The position numbers and the translations under genes were made by a program. DNA of 64,000 bases from CAXMMR01 sp963692975. Lineage in GTDB: Bacteria; Pseudomonadota; Alphaproteobacteria; Acetobacterales; Acetobacteraceae. Where the stretch lies: NCBI GenBank assembly GCA_963692975.2, contig CAXMMR010000018.1, positions 1-64,000 on the forward strand. Reading direction: 5' to 3'. A model generated the notes under the pieces. It was not told the origin of the DNA and did not search any database. It saw only the letters and a list, made by a program, of their open reading frames with translations. Positions 51,267 through 59,463 of this stretch are shown here, one piece after another. Within the stretch, counting starts at the first letter, position 1. The number at the start of each line of letters is the position of its first letter.

Positions 51267-52313
51267 TTATCGACGCTTGGTCGTCAAGCAATCCCTGCCG
51301 CCAGGTTTGACGACATCACGCACCGGCTGATGTTGCACTGGAGCGACAAGCTGCACGAGGTTGTCGAGGAAGATCTGCGCGCAAGCCAGCCACGGGAAGC
51401 GTTCGGCGTAGCGGCGGCAGGCGGTGCGCTCGCCGTGCGCGAGGGCGGCCAGGGCGGCGCGGCGCAGGTCAGTGTCGACAGCACCGATAGCGGGGCTGCC
51501 GGCGAGGAGCACGTCCTTCGGGCCGGTGACGCGGAAGGCGGCGACCGGGGTGCCGCTGGCGAGGCTCTCGAGAATGACCAAGCCAAACGTGTCGGTGCGG
51601 GACGGGAAGACGAAGACGTCGGCACCGGCGAAGGAGCGGGCGAGGTCGGCACCGTAGCGGGCGCCGGTGAACAGAACCTCAGGGTAGGCCCGCTGCAGGG
51701 CGGCGCGCGCCGGCCCGTCGCCGACGACGACCTTGCTGCCGGGCAGGTCGAGCTCGAGAAAGGCGCCGATGTTCTTCTCGACCGCGACCCGGCCGATGCA
51801 GGCGAACACTGGCCGTGTCAGCCCCTCCCATCGCTCAGGTGCAACGGGCGTGAAAAGGTCTAGGTCAACGCCGCGGGTCCAGGCACAGACATTGCTGAAG
51901 CGGCGCGCAACGAGCTCGGCGCGCAGGCTCTCGGTTGCCACCATCACGCCGCTGCCAGCGGCATGGAAGCGTCGCATCCAAGCATAGCTCAACGCCAGCG
52001 GCAGCCTGGTGCGGGCGTGCAGATATTCAGGGAAGCGAGTGTGAAAGGCAGTGGTGAAACGCCAACTGCGGCGACGGCACAGGCGACGGGCCGCTAAGCC
52101 CAGGGGGCCCTCAGTCGCGACGTGCAGGGCATCGGGCTGGAAGGCATCGATAAGCCGAGCGAGCCGGCGGGCAGGCAGCAGCGAGAGGCGAATGTCCGGG
52201 TAGGTCGGGCATGGCACAGTGCGGAAGTTATCCGGTCCGATCACCTCGACCTGATGGCCGAGTGAAGTAAGCTCCCGCTGCACGGTGGCTAAGGTGCGCA
52301 CGACCCCGTTCAC
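51267..52313 (-). CDS. agt: GT4 glycosyltransferase, Agt-like lipid glycosyltransferase
   Basis: This GT-B enzyme probably glycosylates diacylglycerol made by the upstream phospholipase gene, giving phosphorus-free membrane lipids. Motifs are FACIGRVAVEKNIGAFLEL, VVGDGPARAALQ and VFPSRTDTFGLVILESLASG. The conserved first strand (RILIVSDAWHPQ) lies just upstream of GTG 52313, beginning near 52349, in frame. However, no ATG, GTG or TTG precedes it before a stop codon. Either a rare start is used, or a base change removed the start. The gene follows plcP on the same strand. The sugar donor is unknown; a plain mannosyltransferase is the alternative. Confidence 0.8.
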   Translation of the reverse strand: MNGVVRTLATVQRELTSLGHQVEVIGPDNFRTVPCPTYPDIRLSLLPARRLARLIDAFQPDALHVATEGPLGLAARRLCRRRSWRFTTAFHTRFPEYLHARTRLPLALSYAWMRRFHAAGSGVMVATESLRAELVARRFSNVCAWTRGVDLDLFTPVAPERWEGLTRPVFACIGRVAVEKNIGAFLELDLPGSKVVVGDGPARAALQRAYPEVLFTGARYGADLARSFAGADVFVFPSRTDTFGLVILESLASGTPVAAFRVTGPKDVLLAGSPAIGAVDTDLRRAALAALAHGERTACRRYAERFPWLACAQIFLDNLVQLVAPVQHQPVRDVVKPGGRDCLTTKRR

Positions 52314-52383
52314 CTGGGGGTGCCAGGCGTCCGAGACGATCAGGATCCGACCGAAACGGGGCCGGACCGGCGACGCTGGACCC

Positions 52384-53187
52384 TCAGGCAGGTTCGGCGT
52401 GCCTTGTCCGAGGCTCTTGCCCGGCTGGGCGGCGAGGCGGGAGGAAGGAGAGGCGGTTAAGCGCCGCCCAGTCGATCAGCTCCAGCCGCCCGTCGTGGTG
52501 CTCGACGAGGGCGGTGCAGCTCTCGACCCAGTCGCCGTCGTTCAGATACTCGATGCCGTTGACCATCCGCATCTCGGCGTGGTGGATGTGGCCACAGACA
52601 ACGCCATCGAAGCCACGGCTACGAGCCTCGCTGGCGAGCGCAACCTCGAAGCGGTCAATCGCCTTAACGGCCCCCTTAACCTGCTGCTTCAGCCAAGCCG
52701 AGAGCGACCAATAGGGATAGCCGAGGCGGCGGCGTATGCTATTGAACCAGCGATTCAGCGTAAGCGCCATGCTGTAGGCCCTGTCGCCCAACAGGGCGAG
52801 AAACTTGGCGTAGCGAACCACGCTGTCGAATGTGTCGCCGTGGATCACCAGCAGCCGACGTCCGTTGGCCGTGACGTGCTCGGCCTGTTCGGCAAGGTGG
52901 ATCCCGGCGATCTCCATCGGCAGCCAAGCGCGAAACATTTCGTCATGGTTGCCGGGAATGTAAGTGATGTCGGCGCCGGACTGCGCGTGACGCAGGAGCT
53001 GGCGGATGACCGCATCATGGTGCTCGTCCCAGAACCAGGACTTGCGCAGCCGCCAGCCGTCGATGATGTCGCCGACCAGGAAGATGCGCTCGGCGGAGAT
53101 GCTGCCCAGGAAGTCAGCGAGGAAGTCGGCGTGGCAGCCCCGCGCCCCAAGATGCACGTCGGAAATAAAGACCGTGCGATAGCGCAT
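52384..53187 (-). CDS. plcP: PlcP-like phospholipase C / UDP-diacylglucosamine-pyrophosphatase-like metallophosphoesterase
   Basis: The 267-residue metallophosphoesterase has all metal motifs: ISDVHLGARG (DxH), VGDIIDGWRL (GDxxD), IPGNHDE (GNHD), VIHGDTFD and VCGHIHHAEM. Its sequence class is the one usually annotated as UDP-2,3-diacylglucosamine diphosphatase, but the DGWRLRKSW region and genetic link to a GT4 gene match rhizobial and marine PlcP, which splits phosphatidylcholine and other phospholipids to diacylglycerol under phosphate shortage. ATG 53187 (MRYRTVF) fits the family; ATG 53214 is the next choice. A Pho box lies about 150 bases upstream. Confidence 0.85.
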   Translation of the reverse strand: MRYRTVFISDVHLGARGCHADFLADFLGSISAERIFLVGDIIDGWRLRKSWFWDEHHDAVIRQLLRHAQSGADITYIPGNHDEMFRAWLPMEIAGIHLAEQAEHVTANGRRLLVIHGDTFDSVVRYAKFLALLGDRAYSMALTLNRWFNSIRRRLGYPYWSLSAWLKQQVKGAVKAIDRFEVALASEARSRGFDGVVCGHIHHAEMRMVNGIEYLNDGDWVESCTALVEHHDGRLELIDWAALNRLSFLPPRRPAGQEPRTRHAEPA

Positions 53188-53332
53188 CGAACCCGTGCCA
53201 GGGCGTATCGTCATGCCGGGCCTCGTTGCTGCCGCATTCATCTCGGCGGCACCTGACATGAAGTGCGGCGCGTCGGTCAGTGAAGATTGGATGACGGGCA
53301 GCAAAGCGAGCGTTCGAAGCAAGATCACGGAT

Positions 53333-53365
53333 CTGTCTCGCAGTCGTCATTACAGTGTCATCCAG
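53333..53365 (+). promoter_or_regulatory. Pho box (three 11-base half-sites)
   Basis: Three consecutive 11-base units, CTGTCTCGCAG, TCGTCATTACA and GTGTCATCCAG, repeat the PhoB half-site CTGTCAT-N4 with exact helical spacing. Matches to the seven-base core are 5, 5 and 6. It lies between plcP (minus) and the kinase-like gene (plus), oriented toward the latter. TAGTCT at 53392 is a possible -10. Confidence 0.7.
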
Positions 53366-53420
53366 CACGGCTACGGGTGAGGGTCTTGTCCCTAGTCTTT
53401 TATCCGCCGCGCCAACCGGC

Positions 53421-54287
53421 ATGATCGTGATCTATAATCCCGTTGCCGGGCGTCGGCGCGGCCATGCGCTTTGGCGAGTGCTCGATATGCTGATCGCCAG
53501 CGGCATGCGGGTCGAGATTTCCGAGACGACGCATGCGGGGCATGCCACCGATCTGGCTCGCGAGGCGGCGCATGGTGGTGCCCGCATGATCGTGGTTGCG
53601 GGGGGCGACGGCACGATCGCCGAGGTCGCAAACGGGCTGGCGGGCAGCGCAGTGTCGCTCGGCATCATTCCAATAGGCACGGCGAACGTGCTGGCGCATG
53701 AGCTCTCGCTGCCTTTCGCGCCGAGCGCCGTTGCCAAGGCGCTGGCGTTCGGGCGCACACTGCCGCTGTGGCCCGGCCTTGCATGCGGGGCAGGCGGCGA
53801 ACGGCTTTTCGTGCAGATGCTGGGGGTCGGGCTCGACGCGCAGGTGGTGCATCGATTGTCGTCACCGCTGAAGCGCGCGATCGGACGCGGCGCCTACGTG
53901 TTGCAGACGCTGCGCGAGGTATCGCGCTACGACTATGCGCCTATACGCGTGCTGATCGACGGAGTAGCGACCCAAGCAGCCAGCGTCATCGTCAGCAAGG
54001 GCCGGCTCTACGGCGGACGCTACACGTTGGCGCCATCGGCAAAGCCGGGATCGCCCGGCTTCAGCGTCGCGCTATTTGGCCATAGCGGCCCGTTCTCGGC
54101 GCTGATGTATGGAGCGGCGCTGCCGCTCAACCTGCTCCCGCACGCGCCGGGCATCCTGCTGTTGCGAGCAGACGCCGAGGTGGTGATCGAGACGGCATCA
54201 CCCGCTCAGAGCGACGGTGATGCCGCCGGCGTGGCGCCGCTCGTTGTGCGCAACGCCACTGGGCCGATCGCCATCGTCACCGGCTAA
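53421..54287 (+). CDS. Diacylglycerol kinase catalytic-domain protein
   Basis: This 288-residue lipid-kinase-fold protein has IYNPVAGRRRGHALW at the start, the nucleotide loop VVAGGDGTIAEVANGL and IPIGTANVLAHEL. It would phosphorylate diacylglycerol or a related lipid to phosphatidate, recycling the PlcP product. ATG 53421 is chosen because the fold begins there and the upstream GTG at 53355 lies inside the Pho box. It is divergent from plcP-agt, with the shared Pho box between them. A sphingoid-base or other lipid substrate cannot be excluded. Confidence 0.85.
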   Translation: MIVIYNPVAGRRRGHALWRVLDMLIASGMRVEISETTHAGHATDLAREAAHGGARMIVVAGGDGTIAEVANGLAGSAVSLGIIPIGTANVLAHELSLPFAPSAVAKALAFGRTLPLWPGLACGAGGERLFVQMLGVGLDAQVVHRLSSPLKRAIGRGAYVLQTLREVSRYDYAPIRVLIDGVATQAASVIVSKGRLYGGRYTLAPSAKPGSPGFSVALFGHSGPFSALMYGAALPLNLLPHAPGILLLRADAEVVIETASPAQSDGDAAGVAPLVVRNATGPIAIVTG

Positions 54288-54502
54288 GCAAGCCGAGCCA
54301 TGGCGGCGGCGCAAGAAGCTCTGTCGTGGCGAGCCTGCAGCTTACTCGGGTCTGGCTCCGAAAAACCGAGGGCGATGCTGGCAGGCCCCGAATGGCCAAT
54401 GTCGTTCCACGCAAAACGACGGGGCGATCACGTCCAGGCACTGGCAGCGGCGACAAACGTGCTTGCTCACAACAAGGACAAAGCCTTTGCCACTCGACGC
54501 GG
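54288..54502. other. Intergenic stretch of 215 bases
   Basis: It lies between the converging kinase-like and phoD genes. I see no hairpin, repeat or recognisable gene piece. Confidence 0.5.
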
Positions 54503-56293
54503 TCAGCTGGCGATCAGCTGGACCGTGCCCGCCGGCACGGTAAAGGTGGCGAGCTGCTGCAGCGTGCCGCCAGGCACCTTGATCGTGCTGGCGACTCGGT
54601 AGTCGCAGCGCAGCTGCTCCGGTGTGATCGTCAGCACGGCATAGCCCCAGGTGCTGCCGTTCCAGAATTGAATGTGCGGGTTCTGCGAGAGGATCAGCGG
54701 CTCCAGGCTGTCCGCCGGCAAGCCTAGCGCCGCCGCCTTCGTCACCGCCGCCGGGGCCGAGAGCGGCGCCGGCTTGTCGACGCCGGCATCAAGGTAGTTG
54801 CCCGAGCTGATGGCTCCGACCATCAGCTCGACGCCAACCGGCGGCTCGGCAGGATCATCAAAGTCGGTGCGCAGGTAGCTCGCCAGGTACAGATGCGCGT
54901 CGCCCGACAGCACAACGAAGTTTGCCGTCTTGGCGTCGCTGATGCCGCCCAGGATCTCAGCGCGCTCGGCGGGATAGCCGTCCCACTGATCGAGATCGAA
55001 GAACTCCCGCGTCGTCGCATTGAGCAGATACTGGCAAAGCATCACCTCGTTGGCCCAGAGCTTCCAGGTCGCGGTGGAGCGCACCACCTTGTCGATGAAC
55101 CACGCCTTCTGCGTCGCACCCAGCATGGTGCGCGCCGGATCAGTACGCTCGACGCAGCCGGTCGTCTGATAGCGCTGGTCCTCGATGTCGCCGCAGGGCG
55201 GCCCGTCGCGATACAGCCGCTCGTCGGTGACGACGAGCTCCATCAGCTGGCCGAACCTGAAGTTGCGATAGACCTGGATCGAAGTCTGCCAGTTCTTTGC
55301 CGGATCGAATTTTACGTCGGCAAGCCCATGCTCGCTCCAAGCCTTGTTGGCGGCCTGACGCAGCGCCGGCTGCGGCGTCGTCGCGCTCAGCGGCGGCGTA
55401 TTGGTGTCCTCGTGATAGTCCTGATGGCAATCGTTGTAGAACTCGTGGTCGTCCCAGAGCAGGATCATCGCAAACTTCTCGTGCGTCGCCTGGACGTCTG
55501 GGTCGGCGCGGTAGACCTGGTAGAGGTGGCGGTAATCGTCGAGCCCCTGCGGATACTGCGCGCCTGAAGGATAGGGCGGCAGCACGCGCACCGGGCCGCC
55601 ACCAGGCAGCGACGGGTCCGTCCCGCCGACGCCGTCATCGCGATACTCGTAGATGTAGTCGCCAAGATGCACGACGACGTCGACCTCCTCATTCTCGGCG
55701 AGCAGGCGATAGGCGGTGTAGTAGCCGTTGCTGTAGTCCTGACAGACGACATAGCCGACGCGTAGCTGCTGCAGGTGCTGATCTGACCGCGGCATCGTCT
55801 TGAAGCGCCCGGTGCGGCTGGCAACGCCCGCGTAGATGAAGCGATAGAAGTAGATCGTGAACGGATCGAGCGCGGTGTGCGCGACCGGCAGCTTCACCGT
55901 GTTGTCACGGCTGGCGAGGATCGAGGCGACGCCCTCCAGCACCAGGCTGTCGGGAGAGAAGTCCGACTCGGTCGCGACCTGCCAGGCAATGACCGACCCG
56001 CTCTTTCGTGTTACCGCGGCCGGCGCGACGCGCGTCCAAAGGATGACGCCATGCGGGTTCGGGTCGCCGGAGGCGACGCTCTGCGGGTAGGTAGCAGCTT
56101 GGTCAACAGCCGTCGCGGCGTCGTTGACGACAAACAGCGAGTCCGGCCGCCCAGACCCGACGGCGAGCGACGCGTCAGCGACCATCGGCACCGGATTGGC
56201 GTAGGAGGCTGCCGCCGCCTCGCCCAGCACCCCGGCCACCGTCCAACCCACCGCGCCGCCAGCCAGTGCCTTGATGAACCCACGCCGCTCCAT
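54503..56293 (-). CDS. phoD: Alkaline phosphatase D, Tat-exported
   Basis: This calcium/iron-dependent phosphodiesterase/phosphatase of 596 residues releases phosphate from organic esters in the periplasm. The Tat signal is ERRGFIKALAGGAVG. PhoD-domain landmarks are YPQSVASGDPNPHGVILWTR near the N-terminus, VVHLGDYIYEY (metal-binding D and Y), LLWDDHEFYNDCHQDYHED and FVVLSGDAHLYLASYL. ATG 56293 follows GGGAGCGGGT, so longer frames to 56404 are not used. It converges with the kinase-like gene of the phosphate-stress group. I find no convincing Pho box in its own upstream 130 bases. Confidence 0.95.
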   Translation of the reverse strand: MERRGFIKALAGGAVGWTVAGVLGEAAAASYANPVPMVADASLAVGSGRPDSLFVVNDAATAVDQAATYPQSVASGDPNPHGVILWTRVAPAAVTRKSGSVIAWQVATESDFSPDSLVLEGVASILASRDNTVKLPVAHTALDPFTIYFYRFIYAGVASRTGRFKTMPRSDQHLQQLRVGYVVCQDYSNGYYTAYRLLAENEEVDVVVHLGDYIYEYRDDGVGGTDPSLPGGGPVRVLPPYPSGAQYPQGLDDYRHLYQVYRADPDVQATHEKFAMILLWDDHEFYNDCHQDYHEDTNTPPLSATTPQPALRQAANKAWSEHGLADVKFDPAKNWQTSIQVYRNFRFGQLMELVVTDERLYRDGPPCGDIEDQRYQTTGCVERTDPARTMLGATQKAWFIDKVVRSTATWKLWANEVMLCQYLLNATTREFFDLDQWDGYPAERAEILGGISDAKTANFVVLSGDAHLYLASYLRTDFDDPAEPPVGVELMVGAISSGNYLDAGVDKPAPLSAPAAVTKAAALGLPADSLEPLILSQNPHIQFWNGSTWGYAVLTITPEQLRCDYRVASTIKVPGGTLQQLATFTVPAGTVQLIAS

Positions 56294-56472
56294 ACCCGCC
56301 GCTCCCATCGCTGTTCGTCGACGGTGCATACGGCGGCAGCGCTCGGTGCGAGGATGATAGTTCAGAGGCATTTGCAGCCCAGTCGCTCGGCAATGCGCGT
56401 GCAACGAGATGAGGCGGCCGCTTGCTCAATCCGCGGCGGCATGACCGCCGGCCCGCCGGTCACCGGCCTCCG

Positions 56473-56860
56473 CAGCGAGACAATCAGCATTGACGGGGTG
56501 AGGCTGCATTCACGGCGGGGTGGCCATCGGGATGGTCAGCCGGTGCTGCTCTGGCAACGATACTCCAGCACGAGCTACGCTTGCATAAGGTGGCGCCCGG
56601 GCTAGCGGAGGCAGGCCTGGCCGTGTTGATCCCCGAGTTTGGCCGTCTGTTCGACTTCAAATTGCGGGGCGTTCCGACCACATCGCGTTCATCGACATCG
56701 GCGGCGCTTGCCGAGCACGCAAGCAAAGGGCGGGACGACAAAAGGCAATTCGGCTTCGTGGTCGACGAGCTGACAGGACTGCGCGAGCGTGCGGAAGCGG
56801 CAGGCGCCGTGATCCTCGACGGGCCCGGGGGCGGTGCCCGTCCGCAGCCGTGTTGCCGAC
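56473..56860 (+). pseudogene. Joined remnants of an alpha/beta hydrolase and a VOC (glyoxalase-fold) gene
   Basis: The first 165 bases read as the N-terminus of a dehalogenase-like alpha/beta hydrolase (ETISIDGVRLH, GQPVLLW, then after a frame change HKVAPGLAEAGLAVLIPEF). Without a gap they pass into VOC-protein sequence: RLFDFKLRG, then SDHIAFIDIGG in another frame, then KGRDDKRQFGFVVDELTGL and AEAAGAVILDGPG. Several frameshifts and the missing halves of both genes show decay, probably after a deletion fused them. Confidence 0.65.
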
Positions 56861-57258
56861 GGACCTTCTCGGAAAGTGTCGCGGTGCTCGCGCGTTCGCA
56901 GCATCCACGCAATTTGGTAGGTTGAGCGCACAACGTCAGTCAGAGCGATGCAGGATTTAAAGAATCTAGCCGGACGCGTGCCACAGCCTATGCAAGACGG
57001 TCAGACCATGGCCGCATCGGCAACAATCTAAAGCTAATAACCTGATCAGGAACATCCCACCGAGTGCCCGGCCGATCCAGGGCCTGCATGCTACCAGCAC
57101 GACTTAGGCGTTACACTGACCATGTTCCTCAGCGTGCGGCCGACGGCACGTGTCTGGACTCTTTTAGGCCAGGTATTTGAGGCCGTCTCGCATCCAACCG
57201 AGGGCTTCGCAACGAGTAGTCAGTAGAGATCAACGCATAAGCTTTTAGGAAACGTAAG
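56861..57258. other. Intergenic stretch of about 400 bases
   Basis: Between the remnants and the fasciclin gene. It is less GC-rich than most of the window and holds no open frame, repeat or RNA gene that I recognise. The fasciclin promoter should be in its right half. Confidence 0.5.
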
Positions 57259-57825
57259 ATGCGCGCACGTACGACTGCTGTCGTGATGACGATGTGCACC
57301 CTCGCCCTGCCTGGGCTGGCGAACGCCCGATCGAGCAGCGACGTCATGGTGGGCGGACAGGCGATGTCGCCGAGCAAGACGATCGTTGCCAACGCCGTCA
57401 ATTCGTCCGATCACACCACGCTCGTCGCTGCGGTAAAGGCGGCCGGCCTGGTCGGAGCGCTGAGCGGCAAGGGCCCGTTCACGGTATTCGCACCGACCAA
57501 TGAGGCCTTCAACGACCTGCCGCCCGGTACTGTCGACACGCTCGTCAAGCCAGACAACAAGGCCGAGCTGACCAAGATCCTCACATACCATGTCGTGCCG
57601 GGCGACTACAGTTCGGTGCGGCTGCGCTCGCTGATCCTGGCCGGCGGCGGCTCGGCCGAGCTGACGACGCTCGAAGGCGGCAAGCTCACGTTCATGATGA
57701 ACGGCTCGAACAACATCACCGTTCGCGACGCCAAGGGCGACGTGGCGGACATCACGATCACGGACGTCAACCAATCCAACGGCGTGATCCAGGTCGTCGA
57801 CAAAGTGCTGATGCCGTCTAGCTGA
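57259..57825 (+). CDS. Exported fasciclin-domain protein
   Basis: The 188-residue protein has a signal peptide (TMCTLALPGLANA) and one fasciclin domain: TLVAAVKAAGLVGALSGKGP, FTVFAPTNEAFNDLPPGTVD, ILTYHVVPGDY and the C-terminal GVIQVVDKVLMP. This matches the complete FAS1 fold. Such proteins mediate adhesion or bind ligands at the cell surface. ATG 57259 is preceded by AGGAAACGTAAG. A strong hairpin follows the stop. Confidence 0.93.
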   Translation: MRARTTAVVMTMCTLALPGLANARSSSDVMVGGQAMSPSKTIVANAVNSSDHTTLVAAVKAAGLVGALSGKGPFTVFAPTNEAFNDLPPGTVDTLVKPDNKAELTKILTYHVVPGDYSSVRLRSLILAGGGSAELTTLEGGKLTFMMNGSNNITVRDAKGDVADITITDVNQSNGVIQVVDKVLMPSS

Positions 57826-57835
57826 CGACAATGGC

Positions 57836-57863
57836 GTGCAGCCGCACTCACGTGCGGCTGCAC
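57836..57863. terminator. Strong hairpin after the fasciclin gene
   Basis: Arms GTGCAGCCGCAC and GTGCGGCTGCAC pair perfectly over a TCAC loop, 11 bases after the stop. There is no T run, so it may stabilise the transcript end or act with Rho rather than as a classic intrinsic terminator. Confidence 0.6.
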
Positions 57864-58052
57864 CGCTGCGCCGAGATGCCGGTTGCCCTACCGGCTGAGA
57901 CGCCCATTCGGCACGGCAAACTCGTTGTCCAACCCTAAAGCGTTTCGCTCAGGGCTTTGAGGGATAGCGGCGCGCTTCCGCCTAGCCCTTCTCCCGCATC
58001 CGCAAGCCCTTCCAGCCGGTCGATCAGTCAGGCGAGCGGGAGCCAGAACGGC

Positions 58053-59165
58053 GTGCTGCATGTCCTGTTCGGCTGTCTCCGGCGCAGGCCGGCGCGTGTC
58101 CTGTGCCTCGCCACCATTCTGCTGCCTGGCCGGGCTGCCGCACATGTAAAATGGTTTTGCGGCCCGGTTGACCTCGGCCTGCCACCGCGCAGCCCAGCGG
58201 CAGTGCTGCAGCCACTCTTTCTGCTTTGCCTCGCCGGCTTCCTCGCCCTCGTGTTGAGCGGCGCCGCGCTCGATGCTGGTCTCTCGCGCCTCGTCCTGCC
58301 GCTCGCCGTCCGGCGCCTGTGGCGTCGCGCCCTCGAGCCTGCCGGCGCGGCGCGGCGCTGGCGCGTCGAGGCGCTGCTGATCCGTCTCGGCGTCGCCGGC
58401 TACTGCCTAACGCTATGGGACCAGATGGCGGTTGTGCCGTGGGGACAGGGGCAGCGCGCCATCATCACCCCCGAGCTGCTGGTACGGCATCCTTCCGAAC
58501 TCAGCGCGATCGCACTTCTCCAGGCTGCGACCGGGCTGACGACGCTGAGCCGCCGCACCTGCCCGCTCGCCGGCGCCGGTCTCGCCGTCTTGCTCGCTAC
58601 CGGCGTCGCCGAGGCCGGCATCTTTCACATGGTGGATTACACCTACTTCGTCGGCATCGCTTGGTACCTGCTGAGCCTGCGCGCCACCCGCCCCGCCCTC
58701 GTCGCCTCACGCATGCCGGCGCTATGCGCCAGCCTCTCCTTTGCGCTGATGTGGACGGCGGTTGAAAAATTCCTCTACCCGCAATGGACCGCCATCGTGC
58801 TGCTCATCCACCCCCAGATCGCCGCCGGCCTGCCGATCCCGCTGGTCACCGTCGTCGCCGGCTTCGTCGAGTTCAGCCTCGCCTTCTACCTGGTCGCCGG
58901 CGCCAGCTTGCTGCGCCTGGACGCCGCGCTGCTCATGCTGGTCTTCGTGGCTGCCATCCCCAGCTTCGGCCGGCTCGACGCCGCTGGCCATCTGCCGCTC
59001 GTGGCGGCACTCGCCGCCATCATCCTGCACGGCACGACGCCGCTGCAGACCCAGCTGCGCGGCGGCGTCTGCCTGCTGGAGTCGCCGCGCGTCGGCCTTG
59101 CCTACCTTGCCACGCTCGCCGCGATGGCGGGCCTGTATTACAGTCTACAGCACGTCGCCGGCTGA
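58053..59165 (+). CDS. Multi-spanning membrane protein of unknown function
   Basis: About 370 residues with nine or ten hydrophobic segments (LCLAGFLALVLSGAALDAGL, LPIPLVTVVAGFVEFSLAFY). The N-terminus after a signal-like segment reads AAHVKWFCGPVDLG, a pattern I associate with uncharacterised membrane proteins near metal or redox genes; the association is weak. GTG 58053 follows GGGAG and starts at the first hydrophobic region, so the longer TTG start at 57957 is not used. It stands alone. Confidence 0.75.
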   Translation: MLHVLFGCLRRRPARVLCLATILLPGRAAAHVKWFCGPVDLGLPPRSPAAVLQPLFLLCLAGFLALVLSGAALDAGLSRLVLPLAVRRLWRRALEPAGAARRWRVEALLIRLGVAGYCLTLWDQMAVVPWGQGQRAIITPELLVRHPSELSAIALLQAATGLTTLSRRTCPLAGAGLAVLLATGVAEAGIFHMVDYTYFVGIAWYLLSLRATRPALVASRMPALCASLSFALMWTAVEKFLYPQWTAIVLLIHPQIAAGLPIPLVTVVAGFVEFSLAFYLVAGASLLRLDAALLMLVFVAAIPSFGRLDAAGHLPLVAALAAIILHGTTPLQTQLRGGVCLLESPRVGLAYLATLAAMAGLYYSLQHVAG

Positions 59166-59463
59166 CGGCCGCCGCGCGGTCCAATCCATCCAAGTCATTT
59201 GCCAGCAGCGGCGATGACGTTCGAAGACGAATGGCCGGTGCGTCCAACCAAGTTCACGCGTCGCCGAGAAGCCGCGCGATCGACGAGAGCGTAGCCCGCC
59301 ACGGCGATCTTTACGTCGCGTTCGTGCCAGAAGGCCCTTACGTGGTTCCCGTATACGCACCCGTCTGGAGGTGCTGCGCGATGTATGCCTCGGCCTGGCC
59401 CGCGATGTCGCAGCGCGCCAAATGCGGCCATCGACGGACCGTCGATGGCGGCGCTCGCTCCGG
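59166..59463. other. Intergenic stretch of about 300 bases
   Basis: It lies between two converging genes. Short frames exist (one contains DLYVAFVPEGPYVVPVY), but none has a start, length or family that supports a gene. It may hold another remnant. Confidence 0.4.

Noticed and set aside
56294..56420. Possible Pho box upstream of phoD
   Set aside because: Only weak matches such as CTATCAT are present, without the 11-base spacing seen at 53333.
59217..59420. Short frame containing DLYVAFVPEGPYVVPVY as a gene
   Set aside because: No start, no full-length frame and no family; kept only as a possible remnant in the intergenic entry.
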